Assembly: GCF_027587375.1 (NCBI RefSeq)
Contig: NZ_JAMXIC010000004.1
Coordinates: 248,644 to 312,643, forward strand
Reading direction: 5' to 3'
Origin: Arthrobacter sp. B2a2-09
Lineage (GTDB): Bacteria; Actinomycetota; Actinomycetes; Actinomycetales; Micrococcaceae
Length of the DNA stretch: 64,000 nt
Notes under the pieces: model-generated
The model's database searches: none
Seen by the model: the letters and a program-made list of their open reading frames with translations, nothing else
What the model was told of the DNA's origin: nothing
Translations under genes and position numbers: made by a program
Shown here: in pieces, positions 40,447-48,233 of the stretch
How positions within the stretch are numbered: position 1 is the stretch's first letter
Layout: every line of letters begins with the position of its first letter

Positions 40447-41892
40447 ATGATCCTGACCATCCTGGGCGGCGGGGGATTCCGGGTTCCCCTGGTCTATTCA
40501 GCACTGCTGGGGGACCACGGGCCCGGCCGGGTCACCGAACTCAGGCTGTTCGATGCCGACCCCGCGCGCCTAAGGGTGGTGGCCAGGGTCCTCGCCGACA
40601 TGGCCGAGGAGGTGCCCGACGCACCCGCAGTGAGGATGTTCACGGAGCTGTCGGAAGCCTTGCCCGGCACCGACTTCATCTTCTCCGCCATCCGGGTGGG
40701 CGGACTGGAGGGGCGCGCCGCCGATGAACGGATCGCCCTTGAACACGGGGTCATCGGGCAGGAGACCGTGGGCGCCGGCGGGATTTCGTATGCCCTGCGG
40801 ACCATTCCCGTGGTCCTGGACATCGCCGAGGCGGTGAAGAAGCATGCTCCGGAGGCCTGGTTCATCAACTTCACCAACCCGGCCGGCGTCATCACCGAGG
40901 TCATGACGCGAGTCCTTGGCAACAAGGTGGTGGGGATCTGCGATTCGCCAGTGGGACTGGCCAGGCGCTGCCTGCTCGCAGCCGGAATCCACCGCGGCAC
41001 GGACGCCTTTCGGGACGGTTCCGTGGAGATCGACTACATCGGCCTGAACCACCTGGGCTGGCTGCGCGGGCTGGTGGTCGACGGTGAGGATGTGCTGCCG
41101 CGGCTCCTGGCCGACGACGTCGCAATCGGGTCCTTCGAAGAGGGCCGGCTGTTCGGCGCTTCGTGGATCAAGGCCCTGGGCGCGGTTCCCAACGAGTATC
41201 TGCATTATTACTACTTCAGGCGGGAAGCGCTCGACGCCGATCGGCGCGCCGCGAGCACCCGCGGCGCCTACTTGGCGCGGCAACAATCGTCCTTCTACAG
41301 CGGGCTGCGGGACGGAAACGACGGCGGTGCGGAGCCTGCCCCGCGGGATCCGACGTCGAAATCAGCCCTCAGGCTTTGGGAAAAGACCAAGCTCGATCGC
41401 GAAGAGACGTACATGCAGAGCAACAGGGAGGCAGCCGGCACGTTCGAACGCGACGCCGATGACCTGGTATCCGGCGGCTACGAGGCCGTCGCTTTGGCGA
41501 TCATGCGTGCCATCAGCCAGGGGGAAACGGCCCGCCTGATCTTGAATGTCCCCAATGCGGGTACCTTGGCAGAGCTCGACGCCGACGCCGTCATCGAGGC
41601 GCCCTGTCTCGTGGATGCCGCTGGAGTCCGCTTGCTCCCAGCCAAGGCTCTTCCGGACTACGCGCGGGGACTCGTCATCAACGCCAAAGCGGTGGAACGC
41701 GCCACGATCGACGCTGCGCTCACTGGTTCCCGGCGCTCCGCCTACAAGGCGATGGCCATGAACCCGCTCGTGGACTCGGTCAGGGTGGCTCACGACCTCT
41801 TGGATGACTACATCCGCCATTTCGAGGAGCTCCAGTACCTGCGCTGGGTCCCCTTCACGGCAACCCTGTCCCAAGGGGGATCGGAGGCCTAG
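40447..41892 (+). CDS. Family 4 glycoside hydrolase (6-phospho-beta-glucosidase-like)
   Basis: 481 aa. NAD-binding N-terminus (TILGGGGFRVPLVYSALL), TNPAGVITE, metal-site Cys in GICDSPVGLARR and His in GLNHLGWLRG, and PNEYLHYYYF are GH4 features. GH4 enzymes need NAD+ and Mn2+ and cleave by a redox/elimination route. The usual substrates are 6-phosphoglycosides made by PTS import, but no PTS gene is here. Starts 6 bp after kbl without its own Shine-Dalgarno, so probably co-transcribed. Confidence 0.9.
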   Translation: MILTILGGGGFRVPLVYSALLGDHGPGRVTELRLFDADPARLRVVARVLADMAEEVPDAPAVRMFTELSEALPGTDFIFSAIRVGGLEGRAADERIALEHGVIGQETVGAGGISYALRTIPVVLDIAEAVKKHAPEAWFINFTNPAGVITEVMTRVLGNKVVGICDSPVGLARRCLLAAGIHRGTDAFRDGSVEIDYIGLNHLGWLRGLVVDGEDVLPRLLADDVAIGSFEEGRLFGASWIKALGAVPNEYLHYYYFRREALDADRRAASTRGAYLARQQSSFYSGLRDGNDGGAEPAPRDPTSKSALRLWEKTKLDREETYMQSNREAAGTFERDADDLVSGGYEAVALAIMRAISQGETARLILNVPNAGTLAELDADAVIEAPCLVDAAGVRLLPAKALPDYARGLVINAKAVERATIDAALTGSRRSAYKAMAMNPLVDSVRVAHDLLDDYIRHFEELQYLRWVPFTATLSQGGSEA

Positions 41893-41895
41893 TAT
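41890..41895 (+). promoter_or_regulatory. Putative leaderless -10 box of the flavin-binding protein gene
   Basis: TAGTAT, seven nt before the ATG at 41903, overlapping the stop codon of the GH4 gene. Confidence 0.45.
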
Positions 41896-41902
41896 CTGCA
41901 GC

Positions 41903-42373
41903 ATGGACAATGATGCAGCACAACCTGTCACCGAGGTGTTGGATTCGCAGCAATGCTGGAATCTCCTCAGGGGCGTGTCCGTCGGCAGGCTGGCCGTGTG
42001 GCTCGGAGACCACCCTGACATTTTTCCGATCAATTACACCGTGGACCAGGGGACCGTTGTCTTCAGGACCGGAGCGGGCACAAAGCTCGCCGCGGCTTTG
42101 GGCGAATTCCCGGTGGCCATGGAAGTCGATGGCGTGGACCCAAACACCGGCGTCGCATGGAGTGTTGTGCTCCATGGCAAAGCCGACGCGGTGAAACAGC
42201 TCGACGACGTGGTCAACTCGTTCTCGCTGCCCCTGTTTCCCTGGGAAGCCGGGAAGAAGGACCATTTCGTGCGGGTTCCCGCGGACTCGATCTCCGGGCG
42301 GCGCTTCACCGTCACGGAGCCGCTCACGTGGTGGACCCCCTACAGCGGCATCAAGCCGTCCGCGGTGGAGTAG
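41903..42373 (+). CDS. Pyridoxamine 5'-phosphate oxidase-like flavin-binding protein
   Basis: 156 aa, single split-barrel domain. CWNLLRGVSVGRLAVWLGDHPDIFPINYTV and VVFRTGAGTKLAAAL are typical of actinobacterial PNPOx-like small proteins that bind FMN or F420. Physiological substrate unknown. The longer frame upstream overlaps the GH4 gene and is rejected because ATG 41903 has a -10 box seven nt away. Confidence 0.85.
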   Translation: MDNDAAQPVTEVLDSQQCWNLLRGVSVGRLAVWLGDHPDIFPINYTVDQGTVVFRTGAGTKLAAALGEFPVAMEVDGVDPNTGVAWSVVLHGKADAVKQLDDVVNSFSLPLFPWEAGKKDHFVRVPADSISGRRFTVTEPLTWWTPYSGIKPSAVE

Positions 42374-42443
42374 CCCGCACCGAGCCGGCCCCCTCGCAGC
42401 CGGGCTCCTCGCATCTGGGCGTGTGCGCTGACAGGATGGTGGG

Positions 42444-43556
42444 ATGGCTGCAAATTATGATGTGGTAATTGTCGGTGGAGGCATCGCCGGGTTGTCGCTG
42501 GCTTCAGCGCTGGCCGGCCAGTGCTCGGTGGCCCTCGTGGAGGCCGAACAAACGCTGGCCTACCACACGTCCTCCCGCTCGGCCCGGCAGCTCAACCCAA
42601 GCTACGGACCCGCCGTCGTGCAGGAACTCACCGTCCGCACCCTGGAACTGATGGCAGCCCGCGACGCCGCGTTGCCGGTACCGGTGCTGGAACCGCGCTC
42701 GTTCATGTTGGTGGGCGACGAAGCCACCGTCAAGGCAGAAGCCAGCGGGCACATGCACCCCATCACGCACGCCGAAGCCCTTGAGTTGTGCCCGGCACTG
42801 AATCCCGGATCCTTCACGGCCGCTGGCCTGGATACAGGGTCATTCGCCTGCAACGCCCCCGTGCTGTTGGAAGACCACCGGCAACGCGCCGAGGCCGGGG
42901 GAGTGGACATCATCACCGGCGCCCGGGTCCATTCGGCCCAACGCCTTGGTTCCGGCTGGCAATTGGGCGCCGGGCTGGAAGGCTTCCAGTCCGCCGTCGT
43001 CGTTAACGCAGCAGGTGCCTGGGCGGATGAGCTCGCGGTGCTCAGCGGGGTGGAGAAGCTGGGCTTGCAGCCGTTCCGGCGCACGGCGGCAATTGTCGAC
43101 GTCGAACGCCCGCTTCCGCTCGGAAGCCCCATGGTGGCGGCAGCGGATGACACCTACTACTTCCGGAGGGAGGGCGAACAGGTGCTCATCTCGCCGTCGG
43201 AGACGGTGCCGAGCGGCCCCGAAGACGCACAGCCGTGGCCCGGCGACGTGGAAGAGCTCGTGGCTCGGCTGAACTCGCTCACGTCCCTGGGCATCCGCTC
43301 CGTGGCCAAAGCCTGGACCGGGTTGCGCACCGAAGCTGCCGACGGCGTTCCGGCGGTGGGTTTCGATGCCGAGGCTCCCGGCTTCTTCTGGCTTGCGGGC
43401 CAAGGCGGTTACGGTTTCCAGACCTCTTCCGCCATCGCTGAGCTCGCGGCCGCGGAAATCCTGGGTTCGGCGATGGTTGGCTCCGCGTCGGGCATCAGTC
43501 CGGCATCCCGGACACCGAGGGAGCTGGCAGCGGCCCGTTGGTCCATCCGGCGTTGA
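42444..43556 (+). CDS. FAD-dependent oxidoreductase (DAO family)
   Basis: 370 aa. N-terminal dinucleotide-binding VVIVGGGIAGLSLASAL, FAD-contact segment TSSRSARQLNPSYG, and the C-terminal GFFWLAGQGGYGFQTSSAIAELAA. Resembles D-amino acid or D-arginine dehydrogenase-type enzymes; the amine substrate is not determined. A CAGGAT sequence six nt before the ATG may be a leaderless -10. hutI starts 11 bp after its stop, so the two are probably co-transcribed. Confidence 0.88.
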   Translation: MAANYDVVIVGGGIAGLSLASALAGQCSVALVEAEQTLAYHTSSRSARQLNPSYGPAVVQELTVRTLELMAARDAALPVPVLEPRSFMLVGDEATVKAEASGHMHPITHAEALELCPALNPGSFTAAGLDTGSFACNAPVLLEDHRQRAEAGGVDIITGARVHSAQRLGSGWQLGAGLEGFQSAVVVNAAGAWADELAVLSGVEKLGLQPFRRTAAIVDVERPLPLGSPMVAAADDTYYFRREGEQVLISPSETVPSGPEDAQPWPGDVEELVARLNSLTSLGIRSVAKAWTGLRTEAADGVPAVGFDAEAPGFFWLAGQGGYGFQTSSAIAELAAAEILGSAMVGSASGISPASRTPRELAAARWSIRR

Positions 43557-43567
43557 ACAATAGGTTC

Positions 43568-44791
43568 ATGAGCGGGCAGACGAGCACACTGATCAGCAAC
43601 ATCGGCGAACTGATGACCCAGGACGCGGAGCATCGTGTCCTCAAGGACGCCGCCGTGGTGATCGAAGGTGAGCGGATTTCCTGGATCGGTCCGGCGTCGG
43701 ACGCTCCCTCGGCTGATGAGCACGTGGACGCGGAAGGCCGCGCCGTGCTCCCGGGCTGGGTGGACTCGCACTCGCACCTGATTTTCGCGGGCGACCGCAC
43801 CGCCGAATTCGAGGCCAGGATGGCCGGCCAGAGCTACAGTGCCGGCGGCATCGCCGTCACCACCGGCGCCACGCGCGCCGCGAGCGACGAGGAACTGACC
43901 CGCCTCGCCGCCGGACGCGTTGCCGAAGCCGTCTCCCAGGGCACCACCTACCTCGAGAGCAAGACCGGCTACGGCCTGGACCTCGAGAACGAGGCCCGCA
44001 GCGCTCGCATCGCGGCAGCCACCGTGGACGAAGTCACCTACCTGGGCGCGCATTTGGTCCCGGCCGGAGTCGACGCCGAGGAATACACGGACCTCGTCTG
44101 CGGTCCGATGCTCGACGCCGTCCGCCCGTACGTTCGTTGGGCCGACGTTTTCTGCGAGCGCGGCGCTTTCACCGAGGAACAGTCGCGCCGCGTCCTGTCC
44201 GCCTGCCGCGACGCGGGACTGGGCCTGCGTGTCCACGGCAACCAATTGGGTGAAGGACCTGGTGTGCAGCTGGCTGTGGAGTTCGGTGCGGCCAGCGTTG
44301 ACCACGTCAATTACCTTTCAGCGGCTGATATTGAGGCGCTCGCAGGTACCTGGAGCGGCTGGGATGCCTCCACCGGAACGGGTGCGCGCGGCACGGTGGC
44401 CACGTGCCTGCCTGCTTGCGATCTTTCCACCCGCCAGCCGCTCGCCCCGGGCCGCGCACTGATCGACGCCGGGGTGCAGATTGCCTTGGCCGCGAACTGC
44501 AACCCCGGCACCTCCTACACGAGCTCCATTGCCTTCTGCGTCACCACGGCGGTGTTGCAGATGCACTTGAGCGTCCACGAGGCCGTCCGGGCGGCCACGT
44601 ATGGCGGTGCGCTGGCGCTGGGCAGGGAGTCGGGCAACGACGTCGACGGCGAACGGGCGGTGGGTTCGATCGCCGTCGGGCACCGCGCCGACCTGCACAT
44701 GCTCAAGGCGCCGTCGGCCACGCACCTGGCATACCGGCCCGGTATCCCGCTGACTTTCGCGGTGTGGCGGGCAGGAGTCCGCGCGGTCTAG
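43568..44791 (+). CDS. hutI: Imidazolonepropionase
   Basis: 407 aa, amidohydrolase. Metal-binding DSHSHLIFAGDR, substrate segments YLESKTGYGLDLE and HGNQLGEG, and LAANCNPGTSYTSS match HutI. It hydrolyses imidazolone-5-propionate to N-formimino-glutamate in histidine catabolism; other hut genes are not in the window. The sequence encoding its C-terminus (LKAPSATHLAYRPGIPLTF) lies in a 54-bp direct repeat whose second copy is 1.37 kb downstream. Confidence 0.95.
   Translation: MSGQTSTLISNIGELMTQDAEHRVLKDAAVVIEGERISWIGPASDAPSADEHVDAEGRAVLPGWVDSHSHLIFAGDRTAEFEARMAGQSYSAGGIAVTTGATRAASDEELTRLAAGRVAEAVSQGTTYLESKTGYGLDLENEARSARIAAATVDEVTYLGAHLVPAGVDAEEYTDLVCGPMLDAVRPYVRWADVFCERGAFTEEQSRRVLSACRDAGLGLRVHGNQLGEGPGVQLAVEFGAASVDHVNYLSAADIEALAGTWSGWDASTGTGARGTVATCLPACDLSTRQPLAPGRALIDAGVQIALAANCNPGTSYTSSIAFCVTTAVLQMHLSVHEAVRAATYGGALALGRESGNDVDGERAVGSIAVGHRADLHMLKAPSATHLAYRPGIPLTFAVWRAGVRAV
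44704..44757 (+). repeat. Direct repeat, left copy (inside hutI 3' end): putative attL core
   Basis: 54 bp identical to 46074-46127. It lies within the hutI coding region, 34 bp before its end, and the gene remains intact. Confidence 0.9.
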
Positions 44792-44798
44792 GGCCGCG

Positions 44799-44824
44799 GC
44801 GGGGACTGTGTTCACGGTCCCCGC
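44799..44824. terminator. Hairpin between hutI and the PLDc_N gene
   Basis: GCGGGGAC (44799-44806) / GTCCCCGC (44817-44824), between convergent stops at 44791 and 44831; serves both directions. Confidence 0.6.
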
Positions 44825-44830
44825 GACAAT

Positions 44831-45082
44831 CTACTGGACGTCAGGCTTTCTCCGGTACCTCCGACTCGTCACGAGCCAAGCGGCGGGCCCGACGAGGGGG
44901 ACGAAAACGACCAGCAGAAGCCAGAGGACGGTCTCCCGATTCGTCAAGGCCTTTGCGTCGCGGGCAAGCGATACCAGGGCCCAAATGAACAGGCTGATTG
45001 CGATCAATGCAATCATGGCTGCAAAGACCTCGTATCCGGTAGGTGCGAGCACATCATTGCCAGCTGAAATTGACGAGTACAT
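44831..45082 (-). CDS. Small PLDc_N-domain membrane protein
   Basis: 83 aa. Two hydrophobic helices (~18-38 and 52-71) joined by the polar loop SLARDAKALTNRETVLW, then a basic tail (SRRYRRKP): the pattern of stand-alone PLDc_N (phospholipase D-nuclease N-terminal) proteins. Such proteins lack catalysis by themselves; some accompany sigma-factor or toxic-peptide operons. ATG at 45082 chosen since GAGAGGGAG is ideally placed and it starts 10 bp after the stop of the secreted-protein gene, giving a two-gene operon. Confidence 0.82.
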   Translation of the reverse strand: MYSSISAGNDVLAPTGYEVFAAMIALIAISLFIWALVSLARDAKALTNRETVLWLLLVVFVPLVGPAAWLVTSRRYRRKPDVQ

Positions 45083-45092
45083 TGGCTCCCTC

Positions 45093-45836
45093 TCAGATGT
45101 TGCCAAAGGTATCACTCACCAAACCCCAGGGCCCTTGAACTACCTTCTGAAGTGCGGCACGCTGGCCCAGGTTCAATCCGTTGACCCAGCCGACAGCAAT
45201 CTGCCAGGTTGCCTGGCAAACGCCGTTGTTTCCGCTGAGGTAGGACGAAGGCGTGGCTGCCATTCCACGAAGCGGGAAGTAGTTGGTGTGGCTCGGAACG
45301 CAAGAGTTGACGGCGGTAATCCGGGACGCGTTGTAGGCGAAGTTCATGTCCAAACGAACTCGCGTCAGAGTGATACCCATCAATGAGTATGTGTACTGAG
45401 AAACCCGAGCGAACGTTCGATCAGCTGCCAACGTCATCGCATTCTTCTCAGCACTCTGGGCAAAGGAATTTTCTTGGTTGCTGGTCTTCGTGACTACGGC
45501 GTCACCGTCGTGAGTAACTTTGACTTCCTGTGGTGAGTTTGCGGATGAAAGTAGCCCCATCTCGTAAATGACCTCAGCCAGGAAGATTGGATCATTAAGG
45601 TAGTTGACGAGCTTCTGCTTCTTCGCCTGATGGAAGGCCGCAAACTTCTCGTAGTTTGCTTTCGCCTCAGGAGCCAGTCCAGCGTTCTGCGCCAGTTCAG
45701 CCTCGAACTGCGTGACCGTAAGCGTCGCCTCGCCGTGGCTGGCAGGGGCGGCAGTTGCGGGTGCGATGGTAGCTCCGGCAACCGCGAGAGCTGCGATCGT
45801 GACAGATACGATCCTGGTGAGTCTTTTCATTCTCAT
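45093..45836 (-). CDS. Secreted protein of unknown family
   Basis: 247 aa. Basic start MRMKRLTR, hydrophobic core and ATAAPA form a clear Sec signal peptide cleaved near residue 30. The mature protein has a charged helical N-half (~36-100), a beta-rich centre (SQYTYSLMGITLTRVRLDM) and a Gly/Asn/Trp-rich C-terminus with only two cysteines, Cys179 and Cys207, which could form one disulfide. I do not recognise the family. The first gene of a two-gene unit with the PLDc_N protein, inside the hutI cassette. GGGGAAC precedes the ATG. A secreted effector or peptide precursor is one possibility, not a call. Confidence 0.78.
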   Translation of the reverse strand: MRMKRLTRIVSVTIAALAVAGATIAPATAAPASHGEATLTVTQFEAELAQNAGLAPEAKANYEKFAAFHQAKKQKLVNYLNDPIFLAEVIYEMGLLSSANSPQEVKVTHDGDAVVTKTSNQENSFAQSAEKNAMTLAADRTFARVSQYTYSLMGITLTRVRLDMNFAYNASRITAVNSCVPSHTNYFPLRGMAATPSSYLSGNNGVCQATWQIAVGWVNGLNLGQRAALQKVVQGPWGLVSDTFGNI

Positions 45837-45933
45837 GTTCCCCAATGCTCATAAGTGATTTGGATGGTCAGGATCGGCGCCGGTCCTAGCTGATCCTAAA
45901 CAGCCGTCCCCACAGATAGGTATGGATTTCCGA

Positions 45934-45971
45934 CGAAATGAGTGCCAAAACTGCCGAAATGAGTACCGAAA
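45934..45971 (-). promoter_or_regulatory. Tandem 17-bp direct repeats upstream of the secreted-protein gene
   Basis: CGAAATGAGTGCCAAAA (45934-45950) and CGAAATGAGTACCGAAA (45955-45971), 15 of 17 positions alike, 21-bp period (two helical turns). Direct repeats with this spacing are typical of sites bound by tandem regulators such as LytTR types. They lie ~100-135 bp before the start. The other ~100 bp of the gap up to the right repeat show nothing recognisable. Confidence 0.55.
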
Positions 45972-46073
45972 GTGGAGAATTTGAGTGTCATCAGAAGGTC
46001 CTCTGTGTGTTGGCGTGATGGATCTGACCCGGAGCGTCGTTACTCCTGCAACTGGCATGCAGGGTTTGGCTGA

Positions 46074-46127
46074 CAAGGCGCCGTCGGCCACGCACCTGGC
46101 ATACCGGCCCGGTATCCCGCTGACTTT
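46074..46127 (+). repeat. Direct repeat, right copy: putative attR core
   Basis: 54 bp identical to 44704-44757, followed by a degenerate, frameshifted match to the last hutI codons. Not part of a functional gene. Confidence 0.9.
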
Positions 46128-46190
46128 TCGGAGTGTAGAGGGCCGGGGTGCGCTCGCTCCAACAACTCAATCTCGCAGCACCAAGCTGGA

Positions 46191-46219
46191 CCCCTCCAGA
46201 CAGAGGGGCCCTGCTTTTT
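46191..46219 (+). terminator. T-rich terminator downstream of the hutI relic
   Basis: CCCCTC (46191-46196) / GAGGGG (46203-46208) followed by CCCTGCTTTTT. It fits the original terminator of hutI before the cassette entered. Confidence 0.5.
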
Positions 46220-46249
46220 CCTTTGACTCGCCACAGCTCCCCACGATCC

Positions 46250-46292
46250 TTGTGCGATTGAATATGATCGTTTAGTGTTTATATGGATCATA
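46250..46292 (+). promoter_or_regulatory. Amino-sugar operon promoter with DeoR-type operator
   Basis: -35 TTGTGC (46250-46255), 17-nt spacer, -10 TAGTGT (46273-46278). An inverted repeat TATGATC (46263-46269) / GATCATA (46286-46292) brackets the -10 and start point, well placed for repression by the DeoR protein encoded at the operon end. The A+T-rich patch stands out from the surroundings. Confidence 0.6.
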
Positions 46293-46356
46293 AAACGTCA
46301 AATCGTTGAGTGTTGAAGAGCGCGTTGAAGAAGCGCGGACAGGAATGGTAAGTGCG

Positions 46357-47274
46357 ATGAGTAACAACACCCTCGGGGCCTTCATGGAAGAAGAGCTTGT
46401 TTCGCAGCCCGAGGTCTGGAAGCGGGCCATCGGGCAGTCCAAGGCGGAGCACCTGCTGCCCGCTGACGGTGAGCGGATCGCCGTCGTCGGCTGCGGCACC
46501 TCATGGTTTATGGCGCAGAGCTACGCCGCTGCCCGCGAAGCCGCGGGCAAGGGCGTCACCGACGCGTTCGCAGCGTCCGAAGCCTTCCTTAATCACAACA
46601 GCCCCGGTCGCCAGTACGACGCCGTGATCGCCATCACCCGCTCCGGCACCACAACGGAGGTACTTGAGCTCCTGGAAGCCTTGCGCGGAAAAGTCCGTAC
46701 TGTTGCGGTAATCGGGGACGTGAATTCGCCCATCACCACCTTGGCCGACGCCGTGATCGGCCTTCCGTACGCCGACGAGAAATCGGTGGTCCAGACCCGC
46801 TTCGCCACCACGGCCCTCGTGTACCTTCTGACGAGCCTTGGCATCGAACTCGGGGAGGCAATAGAGGACGCCCGCACTGCCGTCACGGAGCCTGTTTCGC
46901 AGGAGTTGCTCGACGCCGAACAGTTCACCTTCCTTGGCACCGGCTGGACCGTTGGCCTGGCACACGAAGCCGGGCTCAAGATGCGCGAGGCAGTGCAGGG
47001 CTGGACGGAATCCTACGCGGCGATGGAATACCGGCACGGGCCCATTGCCATCGCGGCCCCTGGCCGGGTCACGTGGATCTTCGGCCCGCAGCCCGAGGGC
47101 TTGGACGCTGATATGAGCCGCACGGGCGCCCTCTATGTCAACACCGGCAAGCACCCGCTCGCGGAGTTGGCACGCGTCCACAAGGTCACCCTGGAACGGG
47201 CACGCGTGCGCGGCCTCAACCCCGATCTGCCGCGCAACCTCACGCGCTCTGTCGTCCTGAACGCCACGGCCTAG
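46357..47274 (+). CDS. SIS-domain sugar-phosphate isomerase/deaminase (AgaS-like)
   Basis: 305 aa, two SIS domains. AVVGCGTSWFMAQ and ITRSGTTTEVLELLEAL bind the sugar phosphate in the first; FLGTGWTVGLAHEAGLKMREA and AMEYRHGPIAIA in the second. Like AgaS, it probably deaminates and isomerises galactosamine-6-phosphate to tagatose-6-phosphate; fructosamine deglycases share the fold. Starts at TTG 46306 and ATG 46345 are possible; ATG 46357 (MSNNTLG) gives the best family N-terminus. First gene of a five-gene operon. Confidence 0.85.
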   Translation: MSNNTLGAFMEEELVSQPEVWKRAIGQSKAEHLLPADGERIAVVGCGTSWFMAQSYAAAREAAGKGVTDAFAASEAFLNHNSPGRQYDAVIAITRSGTTTEVLELLEALRGKVRTVAVIGDVNSPITTLADAVIGLPYADEKSVVQTRFATTALVYLLTSLGIELGEAIEDARTAVTEPVSQELLDAEQFTFLGTGWTVGLAHEAGLKMREAVQGWTESYAAMEYRHGPIAIAAPGRVTWIFGPQPEGLDADMSRTGALYVNTGKHPLAELARVHKVTLERARVRGLNPDLPRNLTRSVVLNATA

Positions 47275-47282
47275 GTAATCCC

Positions 47283-48233
47283 ATGGTTCTCGGAGCCGCT
47301 GAATCCGCAGTCCTGGCCTTTGATGTCGGCGGGACGGATCTGAAGGCAGGACTTGTCGACACGGCCGGGAATGTCCTGGGCTTGCGCCGCGCTGCCACTC
47401 CGCATGATCCCTTGCGGCCGGGCGAAGCGATCCTGGACGCCGTTGAGGTATTAGCCTCGGAATTTGCGGCTGAATTCCCAGGCCACCCGGCGAAGGCCGC
47501 GTGCATTGTTGTTCCGGGAATCGTGGACTCAGACACCGGAGTGGGGATCTATTCGGCGAACCTGGGGTGGCGGAACTTTCCCTTCGGGGAAAAGGCCGCG
47601 CAGCGCCTCGGGCTGCCGGTCTCCTTCGGCCATGACGTCAGCACGGCGGCCGAAGCCGAATTCCGGTTCGGAGGGGCCCGTGATTTTCGAAACGTCGTGG
47701 TGATGGTGGTTGGCACCGGGATTGCCGCCGCCGTCATCTCCGACGGGTACCCGGTGCGCGCGGGCGGCTTCGCCGGGGAACTGGGCCACGCCCTCGTTCC
47801 GGACCCCGACGGCCCTGGCCACACGATCCTCGAGGCCGTCGGCTCCGCCGGAGCGATCGCCCGGCGCTACAGCGACAAAGCCGGAACTCCGCGCACCGGT
47901 GCCCGTGAAGTCCTCGAGCGGGCCAATGCGGGCGACGCCCTTGCTGCCCGGATCTGGGCCGACGCGGTGGACGCCCTCGCCTTCAGCCTCAGCCAATGCG
48001 TCAGCATCATCGGCACCGAAGCAGTGGTGGTGGGCGGCGGCCTAGCCGAAGCGGGAGAAGGACTCCTGCAGCCACTCCGTTCCCGCCTCGACGAGCTGCT
48101 CGATTTCCAGCGCCGGCCCATCATCATGCGCGCCCAACTGGGCCAAGATGCAGGCTTGCTCGGCGCTGCCATGAGGGCCCGGGCGCTGCTCCCGGCCGCG
48201 AAGGCCGCCTCCGCCACGGGGAACAGGCCATGA
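47283..48233 (+). CDS. ROK-family sugar kinase lacking the zinc motif
   Basis: 316 aa. ATP site AFDVGGTDLKAGLVD, catalytic Asp in FGHDVSTAAEAE, VVGTGIAAAVISDG and GGFAGELGHALV. The region that normally holds the Cys-rich zinc loop after the GELGH segment reads PDGPGHTILEAVGS with no cysteines, so it belongs to a zinc-free branch. Context suggests phosphorylation of galactosamine or N-acetylgalactosamine. 8 bp after the SIS gene; overlaps the next gene by 4 bp. Confidence 0.85.
   Translation: MVLGAAESAVLAFDVGGTDLKAGLVDTAGNVLGLRRAATPHDPLRPGEAILDAVEVLASEFAAEFPGHPAKAACIVVPGIVDSDTGVGIYSANLGWRNFPFGEKAAQRLGLPVSFGHDVSTAAEAEFRFGGARDFRNVVVMVVGTGIAAAVISDGYPVRAGGFAGELGHALVPDPDGPGHTILEAVGSAGAIARRYSDKAGTPRTGAREVLERANAGDALAARIWADAVDALAFSLSQCVSIIGTEAVVVGGGLAEAGEGLLQPLRSRLDELLDFQRRPIIMRAQLGQDAGLLGAAMRARALLPAAKAASATGNRP

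Larger units (their letters stand above)
44704..46073. mobile_element. Putative 1.37-kb integrated cassette at the 3' end of hutI
   Basis: Bounded by a 54-bp exact direct repeat of hutI 3' sequence. Beyond the right copy, the next ~30 bp still match the end of hutI (21 of 30 positions) but carry an extra base and no stop. It looks like the decayed original gene end displaced when the element supplied a new one. The interior is less G+C-rich than its surroundings: two sampled 60-nt lines (45421 and 45601) are 48-50% G+C. It holds two minus-strand genes and no integrase, so it would be a remnant or a passively mobilised element. Confidence 0.6.

Noticed and set aside
45985..46275. A 96-codon plus-strand frame containing the HutI C-terminal sequence
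   Set aside because: It arises from the right copy of the direct repeat; the upstream and downstream residues match nothing and there is no start signal.
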